Source: Pseudomonas synxantha
GTDB lineage: Bacteria; Pseudomonadota; Gammaproteobacteria; Pseudomonadales; Pseudomonadaceae
Length of the DNA: 64,000 nt
Reading direction: 5' to 3'
Assembly: GCF_900105675.1 (NCBI RefSeq)
Contig: NZ_LT629786.1
Coordinates: 3,534,001 to 3,598,000 of the forward strand
Part shown: positions 38,973 through 47,422 of the stretch, piece after piece
How positions within the stretch are numbered: position 1 is the first letter of the stretch
How the letters are laid out: every line of letters starts with the position of its first letter
Position numbers and translations under genes: made by a program
The notes under the pieces: model-generated
Databases searched by the model: none
What the model saw: the letters and a program-made list of their open reading frames with translations, nothing else
What the model was told of the DNA's origin: nothing

Positions 38973-40169
38973 ATGAACCCAACCTCTCACGCTACAGGCA
39001 CCATGACCCGGGGCATGGTCATGCTGTTTGCGTTTTGCTGCGGTGCCATCGTTGCCAACATCTACTACGCGCAACCAATCATTGAACTGATCGCCCCGGA
39101 TATCGGCCTGACACCGGCAATGGCCAGCCTGATCGTGTCCCTGACGCAAATCGGCTACGCCCTCGGCCTCTTCTTCCTGGTGCCTTTGGGCGACTTGTTG
39201 GAAAACCGCAAGCTGATGATCTTCACCACGGTGGTGGCCATCGCCAGCCTGCTGGGTGCTGCGTTTACCGAGCAACCCAATCTGTTCCTGCTGGTGTCGC
39301 TGCTGATCGGTTTCAGCTCGGTGTCCGTGCAAATCCTGATCCCGCTGGCCGCGCACCTGGCCCCGGCCGAATCTCGCGGTCGGGTGGTAGGCAGCATCAT
39401 GGGTGGCCTGCTGCTGGGCATTCTGCTGGCGCGACCGGTGTCCAGCGTCGTCGCCGACCACTTCGGCTGGCGTGCGATGTTCATGGCTGCCGCTGCGTTG
39501 ATGGCGCTTATCAGCGTGGTCCTGCTGCTGACCATTCCCAAGCGCCAACCCGATCACCGCGCCAGCTACGGCCAATTGCTGCGCTCCCTGGCTACCTTGC
39601 TGCGTGGGCAGCCGCTGCTGCGCCAACGGGCGTTCTACCAGGGCTGCATGTTTGCTGCCTTCAGCCTGTTCTGGACCGCCGCGCCGCTGGAACTGGCGCG
39701 TAACCATGGCCTTAGCCAAAGCGAAATCGCGCTGTTCGCCCTGGTCGGCGCACTGGGCGCCATTGCCGCGCCCATCGCCGGTCGCCTGGCCGATGCCGGC
39801 CACACCCATCGCGCCTCGTTGCTGGCAATGCTGTTCGGGGCATTGAGCTTCCTGCCGGCGTTTGTGCACCCGCTGTACAGCGTGATCGGCCTTGCGGTCA
39901 CCGGCGTGGTCCTGGACTTCTGCGTGCAGATGAACATGGTGCTTGGCCAGCGTGCCATCTATGCCCTTGACGCCAATAGCCGCAGCCGTCTCAACGCGTT
40001 GTACATGACCAGCATCTTCATTGGCGGCGCGTTCGGCTCGGCGATTGCCAGCAGTGTGTATGAACATGGCGGTTGGCTGGGCGTGATGCTGGTGGGCAGC
40101 GCCTTTCCATTGATCGCATTGCTGCGATTCCTGGGGGCGTCCCGTGGGGTCGTGGCGGCCACCGCCTGA
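38973..40169 (+). CDS. MFS transporter
   Basis: 398 residues with 12 predicted membrane segments; no long soluble domain. MLFAFCCGAIVANIYYAQPI (TM1), LVPLGDLLENRKLMIFTTV (the loop 2-3 motif A region, with GD..ENRK), and a second half beginning near residue 205. It resembles drug/sugar-efflux-type MFS proteins related to YnfM and YgaY. The substrate cannot be told from sequence. No regulator is adjacent. Confidence 0.88.
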   Translation: MNPTSHATGTMTRGMVMLFAFCCGAIVANIYYAQPIIELIAPDIGLTPAMASLIVSLTQIGYALGLFFLVPLGDLLENRKLMIFTTVVAIASLLGAAFTEQPNLFLLVSLLIGFSSVSVQILIPLAAHLAPAESRGRVVGSIMGGLLLGILLARPVSSVVADHFGWRAMFMAAAALMALISVVLLLTIPKRQPDHRASYGQLLRSLATLLRGQPLLRQRAFYQGCMFAAFSLFWTAAPLELARNHGLSQSEIALFALVGALGAIAAPIAGRLADAGHTHRASLLAMLFGALSFLPAFVHPLYSVIGLAVTGVVLDFCVQMNMVLGQRAIYALDANSRSRLNALYMTSIFIGGAFGSAIASSVYEHGGWLGVMLVGSAFPLIALLRFLGASRGVVAATA

Positions 40170-40310
40170 GAGCGGTGTGACCAAGATCAGGAAATGTTGG
40201 GCACACGTAATCACGTATTCACAGGCACAAAAAAGCAGGACTTGATCATATGAAAAAGTCCTGCCCTGTCTTACTCCAAAGGCGATAGTTGCTAGCTCGC
40301 CATTACAGCG

Positions 40311-42058
40311 TTACAGATAACCAGCATCCCTTATGTTCAACCCGATGACATCTTCCGGGCTGATCATGCGGGTGCTCTTGATCAGGAAGTCCGTCTTGCC
40401 GTCACCATCCAAGTCTATCGCCAACAAGTAACGCCCTGTTTGCGGGTTAAACTTGATAATGGTATCGCCGGTCTTCCCGGTGTATTCCTCAACGAAGTTA
40501 AATGCAACCTTGCCATCAATGGCCATTTGCGACAGATCAATCTTGTCCTGACCCGTGTTGAAGTCCAACAGCAAATCGGCTTGCGTGCGGGTAGAGTCGG
40601 CAAAAGCGTTGAACTTGAACGTGTTCCAACCACCGCCCCCAACCAGATTATCGGCGCCTGCACCACCAATCAGCACGTTATCGGCACTGTTGCCAATGAT
40701 TCGGTCGTTGCCACTACCACCCACTGCGTTTTCGATCACAGTCGAGGTACCGATCCTGACGTTCTCCCTCAAGCCGCCCACACTGGAAAGCGCACCACTG
40801 CGCAGGTCGATGATCTGGTCTTGCTTGAAGCCGGAAAAATCAAAGGTATCGACCCCTTCCTTATCCCAGATATTGAACTGTGGTTTATCCGTAGCAGATG
40901 TCAGGGTCGTTTCCGGCCTGCCGGTGTTGGAGTTAAACCCATAGATAGTGTCAACCGGTGCTTCGGGAGCTTTTGGCTTGACATAGGTCGTGTCAACAGA
41001 CAAATCCGGACCTTTGGGCTTGGCATTGGTTTTGTCGACCGGCAAATCCGGACCTATGGGCCTGAACCCCACTGAGGGACGGGGCTGATCGCCCTGCGGC
41101 TTAGCAGGATCACCTTTGGGATTGGTCTCTCCACCAGCGACCTTGGGCTTACCGCCTGTTGGGCTGGTGTCCACTCCGGTTGGCTTGGTCTTGTCCCCTT
41201 GTGGTCGGGTTTCCTCACCAGCGGCCTTGGGCTTAGCACCCGTTGGACTGGTGTCCACTCCGGTCGGCTTGGCCTTGTCCCCTTGTGGTCGGGTTTCCTC
41301 ACCAGCGGCCTTGGGCTTAGCACCCGTTGGACTGGTGTCCACTCCGGTCGGCTTGGTCTTGTCCCCTTGTGGTCGGGTTTCCTCACCAGCGACCTTGGGC
41401 TTACCGCCCGTTGGGCTGGTGTCCACTCCGGTCGGCTTGGTCTTGTCCCCTTGTGGTCGGGTTTCCTCACCAGCGACCTTGGGCTTAGCACCCGTTGGGC
41501 TGGTGTCCACTCCGGTTGGCTTGGTCTTGTCCTCTTTTGTTTTGGCGTCAAAGCCGACAGGTTTGGGCTTACCACCGGCTGGCTCGCACTGATCGCTTTT
41601 TGGCACTGTCTCCTCACAGAATGGCTGAGGCCGATCGCCGGTTGGCCTGGTCTGCTCACTAGCCGGCTTGGGCTGCTCCCCTTTCGGTTTGGTCTCCTCC
41701 CCCTTTGGTATAGACAGGCAATTAGCAGTCAGAACGTTGCCATCCACGCCCCCCATATTCAGGAAAAGCCTATTGCTGATTTTTGTTTCACCGGGCTGCA
41801 GCAAACCAGATGTGTTCGAATTCATATTCGATCCATATAGCCGTTGCAGACTGGAAAGCCCACCTGCCGAGTGCGCAGAAAGACTCAGCAATCTGGACCC
41901 TTTCGAAAGCAGTTGATCATTTCCTTGATGGGTGTTGTTGGAAGTACCCACTGGCTCATTATCGCCATACCCCCCGACGGTGCCGTGGGTGATGGCTTAG
42001 GGGCCGTATCCATTGTAGGTACATAGGAGTTCAAACCAGGTAGATTTACATTAACCAT
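40311..42058 (-). CDS. RTX/serralysin-like repeat protein 1, split by a -1 frameshift at a G6 tract
   Basis: The ATG at 42058 has a good AGAAGG ribosome site and starts MVNVNLPGLNSYVPTMDTAP, but this frame stops at 41885 after 57 codons. The long frame (from about 41951) lacks a start and ribosome site. One extra G in the run at 41970-41975, or a -1 slip on G GGG GGT, joins them into a 582-residue protein. The fused product: a short N-terminus with LQRLYGSN (as before the RTX part in serralysins), a Lys/Pro/Thr-rich region with five exact-length 28-residue repeats (PTGVDTSPT...), then the peptidase M10 C-terminal domain (YGFNSNTGR, VGGSGNDRIIGNSADNVLIG) and a type I secretion-like C-terminus ([18 protein letters not shown]). 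No protease motif. Confidence 0.7.
41130..41535. repeat. 84-bp tandem repeats within RTX-like gene 1
   Basis: Five copies at an exact period of 84 bp (unit marker at 41158, 41242, 41326, 41410, 41494), encoding 28 residues each: PTGVDTSPTG[AG]KPK[VA]AGEETRP... Copies differ at a few bases. They are in the coding frame, so copy-number change would not shift the frame. Confidence 0.92.
41970..41975 (-). promoter_or_regulatory. G6 homopolymer at the frame break of RTX-like gene 1
   Basis: Coding strand reads TCG GGG GGT ATG in the start frame. G7 would restore the full 582-residue frame (S-G-G-Y-G-D-N-E-P). The heptamer G GGG GGT also fits the X XXY YYZ pattern of -1 slippery sites. Confidence 0.55.
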
Positions 42059-42361
42059 ACATCACACCTTCTTAGTTAGTTATACAAAACAACAACCCAA
42101 CGCTCCGCAAGCGCAACACTTACGAACTATTAAATCGCCAACTATCGAGCGAGCGACCGCCTTTCAGCCAGCAACTAAATCAAGACTGATTCAAATAAAT
42201 CGACAGTACTACCTACACTCACCCAACTAACGAATGCACAAGAATAATAAACTGCCTATAGCCAATGGTGACCGACACATTCCAGCGCTACATTTCAGAA
42301 TGTACAGAACAACAAACACCTGCCAGAGAGGGCGCCTCATTTAGATATATTCCGCTCTCTG
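42059..42361. other. A+T-rich intergenic region
   Basis: 303 bases between the protease gene and RTX-like gene 1, clearly richer in A and T than the flanking chromosome. It carries the ribosome site AGAAGG for gene 1 (about 42065-42071) and presumably its promoter. No gene or strong hairpin seen. Confidence 0.6.
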
Positions 42362-44035
42362 TTACCCGTGAACTGACCCGCCCCATGCACGCGCTGTAAA
42401 AGCCCCTTGATCAGACGCGGACACCAATGTTCCTCGACGCTGATCAGCATCGGCCTTGAAGCCATATGCCGGCCTCATGGAAAATGTATTAGCTTGCGAC
42501 CCCGGTGCGCTGGTAGTACCTATCGAGCATGAGGCTGGCGTCGGCGCACATGAAATAGGTTTCGGATCACACGAGACTGGGCGTGGCTCAGGCTTTGGCT
42601 TACATGAGTCTGGACGTGAATTAGGTTTTGGCTTTGGCTTTGGCTTTTCCGGTTCAGGCCGCATATCCGGCTGCGGCTTTTCCGGTTCAGGATCTACCGA
42701 GGGGCTGACGCCGTGGTACACATCACCTGCATTCATCCGGCCAATACTCTTTATCAATACATCAGCTTTACCATTTCCGGTCAGGTCCAAAGCCAAACTA
42801 CCTTCTCCACTGCCCTCGTTGTAGCTCAGCACGGCTTGGCCAGGTTGGCCGCTTAGACGCTCACCGAATAACAGCGCCTTGATATTCGCAGTTTTCAAAA
42901 GCGCAGAGACATCCAAGCGGTCCACGCCGCTCTCGAAGTCCAGGATAACGTCAGGGTTATCCGGGGTGGAATCGCTGGTATGGTCATATACAAACGTGTC
43001 TGCCCCCCCGCCGCCTTGCAACCTGTCGGCTCCGCCTCCACCGGTCAAGCGATTGGCAACGTGGTTGCCTATCAAGGCGTCGTTCCCGGCGCCCCCCACG
43101 GCGTTCTCCAGGGTAACGCCCTTGGCAATGGAGACATTGCCTTTCAATGCCCCCACATCAGAAAACGACTCGGCATTGAGGTTGATCTTCTGATTCTGCG
43201 AATACCCGGAGAAATCCAGCGTGTCGTTACCGCCACCGTCCCACACACAAAAGACAGGATTGTCATTGGCCGTTTTCAAGCTCAGGGCGTCACGGTTCGT
43301 ATTGGAGTTGAACCCATAGGTCGTATCGGTATTACGGGTGTTGGTATTTGCTCCGTACAGTCGCTGGGCCGCAGCAATGTCATCCATCATCGGTGCAGAG
43401 GGATGCAACGAATTAAAATCATGACCTGGCTGATTCCTTTCCGAGAAATAGCTCATCACACTGCGGGCTCGAGTGTCCCCGGCGTATTCTGCGTGCGTTG
43501 CATAGGTGCCAGACCCATCGTATTTACCCGGATGCTCCAACCCGATCGCATGACCTGTTTCATGAATCAGTACTTGGCGAAAATAACCACCCTGCTTAGG
43601 GTGTGTGCCCGCATCTGCCGTGCCGATGTTAGCGAATGTATTTCTCAAGTACTTGTTAGGCAGTGATGCCACGCCGTTATTGGTTCCTGGCATATCACCA
43701 ATATCAACGTGACCGTCGAGATTCTTGGCATTTTCGGTGAACGTCACGTTGGCGACATCCTGCCAGGATTTCAATGCTTGCCTGGCCAGTTCTGCCTGCT
43801 GCGATGTGAACCCCTTGGAAATCCGGAATGACAGGTCAATTTTCTGATCGCCATTACGGTCATGAAATCGGAAGTCACGGCGAGTGATATGTTTACCTGC
43901 CTGCTCAGTCGTGAATACCGTTTTCTTATTATTAAGGGTGTAGGGCGGCCTCAACTGCTCAGAACTCATGCCCCCCCGAGCAGAAAACTCCTTTTCTTGC
44001 GAGATATTAGTAGCGGGTGGTCCTGATAATTTCAT
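42362..44035 (-). CDS. serralysin-type zinc metalloprotease with proline-rich C-terminal extension
   Basis: 557 residues from ATG 44035. Zinc site HETGHAIGLEHPG with H158, H162, H168 and catalytic E159; Met-turn RSVMSYF with M194 and Y196. LQGG-type RTX repeats follow (GGAGNDALIGNHVANRLTGG, GGGGADRLQGGGGADTFVYD) and a serralysin-like end (NGKADVLIKSIGRMNAGDV). Unlike AprA, about 110 more residues follow: a Pro/Lys/Cys-rich stretch and a piece (YGFKADADQRRGTLVSASDQ) resembling the start of a second C-terminal domain, which then stops. There is no signal peptide, as expected for type I secretion, but no aprDEF genes or inhibitor gene lie nearby. A G7 tract sits at codons 20-22 and the frame is intact; ATG 43970 just after it is an alternative start. 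Confidence 0.9.
   Translation of the reverse strand: MKLSGPPATNISQEKEFSARGGMSSEQLRPPYTLNNKKTVFTTEQAGKHITRRDFRFHDRNGDQKIDLSFRISKGFTSQQAELARQALKSWQDVANVTFTENAKNLDGHVDIGDMPGTNNGVASLPNKYLRNTFANIGTADAGTHPKQGGYFRQVLIHETGHAIGLEHPGKYDGSGTYATHAEYAGDTRARSVMSYFSERNQPGHDFNSLHPSAPMMDDIAAAQRLYGANTNTRNTDTTYGFNSNTNRDALSLKTANDNPVFCVWDGGGNDTLDFSGYSQNQKINLNAESFSDVGALKGNVSIAKGVTLENAVGGAGNDALIGNHVANRLTGGGGADRLQGGGGADTFVYDHTSDSTPDNPDVILDFESGVDRLDVSALLKTANIKALLFGERLSGQPGQAVLSYNEGSGEGSLALDLTGNGKADVLIKSIGRMNAGDVYHGVSPSVDPEPEKPQPDMRPEPEKPKPKPKPNSRPDSCKPKPEPRPVSCDPKPISCAPTPASCSIGTTSAPGSQANTFSMRPAYGFKADADQRRGTLVSASDQGAFTARAWGGSVHG
43971..43977 (-). promoter_or_regulatory. G7 homopolymer near the 5' end of the protease gene
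   Basis: CGG GGG GGC (Arg-Gly-Gly) just before ATG AGT. In this copy the frame is open. A gain or loss of one G would end translation early unless the ATG after the tract is used; that ATG would have the G-run as a Shine-Dalgarno-like element. Confidence 0.5.
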
Positions 44036-44943
44036 ACAACCTAAGTCCTCATGCAATAACCCGAGACATCGCACTCCCACTCCATACGAGCAACAGCACT
44101 TATCGGCACCTCCTTAAGTTCGCACAGAGACACGCTGTCCGCCAGACACTAATTAATGCACTCCGACACACTCTAAAATCTCAAAATACTTTGGTGACAA
44201 AGGCGCAACGTTCCGAAACAACACTTGCAGCCCATACGCCACTGCAACCACTCCAACCTACTGATTTACATTGAAAAAACAAGATCTCATACACTAGCAA
44301 TCAAATTCGATTGCAACCCATTACTCACAAACAGATAACACTCCAAAATACTGCTTCGAGTCGGCACTCCAGTCCAAGCTGCCTACCTACACCCCACTGC
44401 GACTAATCAAGAGAATACAGAGTAAGAACCGAACGAAAACAGCTACCTCCTCGAACTGATTAAATCCACGCCTTCGCAACACCGTAAATTAATACACTGC
44501 TACAACCGATCATTCTGACAAGGCCGACTCCGGGCATATGAACAACTGGCGTAAAGACCTAATCACCAGGCTTGCACGGTTCTGATTCAGGAAATGCAGA
44601 CCTATATGAAACAGGCGTGCAAGCGCCTGCCGTAGCGCAACAGGGCGACAGAACAGTACTGGGTTTGGGTTGGAGTCAACGCAGAAGACATGACCAAGCC
44701 ATGGGGACTCGATCGAGGTCAACGATAGAAGCGCATGCACGATGCCGCCAAAGCAGCAGCACACATCAGGTTGACAGGCTTGTACGCGGTATCAAGCGAG
44801 TAACCAGCCTGTCATCAAGGTAACGAGACAGTGATTTTATCGGCGTAGCAAGATAGGCCGTGGCATTGCCTGAACCGAACGTTTACAGGCATGAAGTTGA
44901 CGCAAAGCGTCAACTCACGCTTTTCATCCTGCGAGCGTCCTAT
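44036..44943. other. 908-bp A+T-rich stretch without a recognised gene
   Basis: Between RTX-like gene 3 and the protease gene. It holds the protease promoter region and a GTTGACG/CGTCAAC hairpin at about 44897-44915, just downstream of gene 3. A minus-strand open frame of 84 codons (44510-44764) has Cys-rich, unordered sequence and no ribosome site I trust. The stretch 44520-44830 has a different composition from its surroundings and may be gene debris, but I cannot identify it. Confidence 0.5.
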
Positions 44944-47003
44944 TCAAGCCAGGCCCAGGACATCATCAGGGCTGATCGGTCGCGTACTTTTTATAAGAAA
45001 GTCACTTCTGCCGTTGCCCGACAGGTCGATCGCCAAAAAATAACGTCCGCTGTACATGTTGTATTTAATGACCGTATCACCGGGTTTGCCCGTAAAGTCG
45101 GGAACTAAGTTCAGACTGACCCCCGCAGCGTTAGCCATGGTACATAAATCAATCTTGTCCCAGCCGGTCTTGAAGTCAGTGAGCAGATCAGCTGCTGCGT
45201 AGGCAGAGTCCGCTACCGAATTGTATTTGAAAACATTGCGCCCCCCTGCGCCTCTCAGCGTATCCGCGCCTTCGCCCCCAACCAGTACGTTATCGGCTTC
45301 GTTGCCAATCATCCGGTCATTGCCGGAACCGCCGATAGCGTTTTCGATAACCGACGCCGGGCTGACGTAAACATTATTGTATTTTCCGCCGACACTTGAG
45401 TAAGTACCCGCCCCCAGGTTAATGACTTGGTTATGCCTGAACCCGGAAAAATCTAATGTGTCATTACCTTGCCTGTCGTCAACTTCGAATTGCGGTAGGT
45501 CATGGGTGGCTACCAAGGACGTACGGACATTTCCGGTGTTTGAACTAAAGCCGTAAACGGTGTCCATCGGTAAACATTGCGTTGGCTCGGGTTCGGGACA
45601 AGGCTCAGGTATCGGGCAGGGTTCCGGACACGGCGCTGGCCTCGGTTGCGGCTGCGGGCAGGGCTCAGGTGTCGGGCACGGTTCCGGGCACGGCGCTGGC
45701 CTCGGTTGCGGCTGCGGGCAGGGCTCAGGTGTCGGGCACGGTTCCGGGCACGGCGTTGGCGCTGGCCTTGGCTGGGGCTGTGGCTCTGGCCGTGGCTGCG
45801 GCCTTGGCTGGGGCTGCGACTCTGGACGCGGCTCGGGCCTTGGCCGGGGTTGCGGCTCTGGACGCGGCTCGGGCCTTGGCCGGGGTTGCGGCTCTGGTCG
45901 CGGCTCGGGCCTTGGCTGTGGATGCGGCTCAGGCCGCGGTTGCGGCGCCGGACGCGGCTCGGGCCTTGGCTCAGGATGCGGCTCAGGCCGCGGTTGCGGC
46001 GCCGGCCGCGGCTCGGGCCTTGGCTCAGGATGCGGCTCAGGCCGCGGTTGCGGTGCCGGACGCGGCTCGGGCCTTGGCTCAGGATGCGGCTCAGGCCGCG
46101 GTTGCGGTACCGGACGCGGCTCGGGCCTTGGCTCAGGATACGGCTCAGGCCGCGGTTGCGGTGCCGGACGCGGCTCGGGCCTTGGCTCAGGATACGGCTC
46201 AGGCCTCGGTTGCGGCGCCGGACGCGGCTCGGGCCTTGGCTCAGGATACGGCTCAGGCCGCGGTTGCGGCGCCGGACGCGGCTCAGGCCTTGGCTGTGGG
46301 TACGGCTCAGGCCGCGGTTGCGGTGCCGGACGCGGCTCGGGCCTTGGCTCAGGATACGGCTCAGGCCGCGGTTGCGGCGCCGGACGCGGCTCGGGCCTTG
46401 GCTGTGGGTACGGCTCAGGCCTCGGCCACGGCGCCGGACGCGGCTCGGGCCTTGGCTGTGGATAGCGCTCAGGCCTCGGCCACGGCGCCGGACGCGGCTC
46501 GGGCCTTGGCTGTGGATAGCGCTCAGGTCTCGGCCACGGCGGTGGACATGGAACGGGGCGCGGCTGCGGACAAGGTTCAGGCCTTGGCGGTGGGCACGGA
46601 TGAGGTCTGGGCTGTGGTTCCGGACACGGTTCAGGCCACGGCCTCGGAGGTGGACACGGATTGGGGGTGATCCCCCCCCACAACGACTCATTACCTGCCT
46701 GGATCCGTTGAAACTTTCCGCCAGCCTGTTGAAGACGCTACTTCGCAATTGAAAGCCGTTGAAAACACTCTTATTAATACTTCTAAAGGGCTGCCTACCT
46801 ACACGATAGTCCTCATTCTCCAACGGGCTGTAGTACCGATTGTATGCAGGGGTATTACGAAGGACTGGAATATAGGCACTGTGACGGCCACTGTGCATAT
46901 TAGATTTATTCGTTTCACCCGGTCTGTTCAGAGCCGTGAATTGTTTTGGAACACTGGAAAAGCCATCACTTCGAGACCCCACACTGGAAACATTTACCTG
47001 CAT
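44944..47003 (-). CDS. RTX/serralysin-like proline-repeat protein 3, split by a -1 frameshift at a G8 tract
   Basis: The N-terminal frame starts at ATG 47003 ([20 protein letters not shown]). At the G8 run (46672-46679) it is one base out of register with the frame encoding the rest. G9, or a -1 slip on G GGG GGA, gives a continuous 686-residue protein: about 108 N-terminal residues, about 20 kDa of Pro-rich repeats (about twelve 18-residue units [18 protein letters not shown], then three 20-residue [20 protein letters not shown] units), the M10 C-terminal domain ([28 protein letters not shown]) and a terminal [19 protein letters not shown]. No protease motif. Without the shift the N-terminal frame runs to 45510 as an Arg/Ser/Gly-rich repeat, because the repeats leave all frames open. 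Confidence 0.68.
45598..45765. repeat. 60-bp tandem repeats within RTX-like gene 3
   Basis: Three copies with exact 60-bp period (45601, 45661, 45721), encoding the Cys-containing unit [20 protein letters not shown]. Confidence 0.9.
45770..46530. repeat. 54-bp tandem repeats within RTX-like gene 3
   Basis: About twelve units of 54 bp (for example GGCTCAGGCCGCGGTTGCGG at 45926 and 45980), each encoding 18 residues of Pro-Arg-Glu-Gln composition. Units differ mainly at PE/PQ and Y/H positions. Confidence 0.9.
46672..46679 (-). promoter_or_regulatory. G8 homopolymer at the frame break of RTX-like gene 3
   Basis: Coding strand TGT GGG GGG GGA TCA in the start frame; the C-terminal frame reads ATC ACC CCC after the run. 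One extra G (or two fewer) joins the frames. It is the longest homopolymer of G/C noticed in the window. Confidence 0.6.
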
Positions 47004-47422
47004 TTTTTAACCCGCCTATCCAAGTTGAAATAAATAAAATCAATGTAGTTTGCCGAGGGCGAAATCCGCTGTGGAAATATACGAGCACGCGATCAAAGCG
47101 GCGTTAAATTCCCACAACCAAAAACACCAGACAACACCTCATCTATTTCAACTTAAAACGTCACATCATGTACGCCAGGCCGACTTCACGACACCACCAA
47201 AATATATTTACGCACAACTAACAAACCTCATGTAACGCGCACAATCCTTAAACTTTGCAACACATAACCTTGAAATGTTCAGAATGACGCAATACGGGTA
47301 AACACCCACACGACTCATTGCCCAAAAAAAGTAAAATCGAACACGACTGACTTTTTACTGCACTTGGCGATTACCATTGAATACGGCGAGCTCCGAGGTC
47401 ACGACCCAGTACCGCAAGCTCC
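47004..47422. other. A+T-rich region upstream of RTX-like gene 3
   Basis: 419 bases without a credible gene; A+T-rich like the other gaps of this island. It should carry the promoter of RTX-like gene 3 and the end of the phnN transcript. The start of gene 3 has a modest ribosome site (AGGCGGG about 8 nt before the ATG). Confidence 0.5.

Noticed and set aside
41130..41535. 84-bp repeats as a possible CRISPR array
   Set aside because: Units are contiguous with no unique spacers and lie in frame in a protein; no cas genes nearby.
43003..43009. Second G7 tract inside the protease RTX domain as a further phase-variation site
   Set aside because: It encodes Gly-Gly-Gly-Ala in the conserved GGGGADTF repeat, where G-runs are expected from composition, and the frame is intact.
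44510..44764. 84-codon minus-strand open frame in the RTX island
   Set aside because: No ribosome site, Cys/Leu-rich unordered sequence and no similarity I recognise; treated as non-coding or debris.
45560..46752. Long plus-strand frames rich in Gly/Ser/Cys, Arg/Trp/Leu or Ala across the proline-repeat region
   Set aside because: The 54- and 60-bp repeats contain no stop in any frame, so all six frames are open. Only the minus-strand frame that continues into the RTX domain has a recognisable product.
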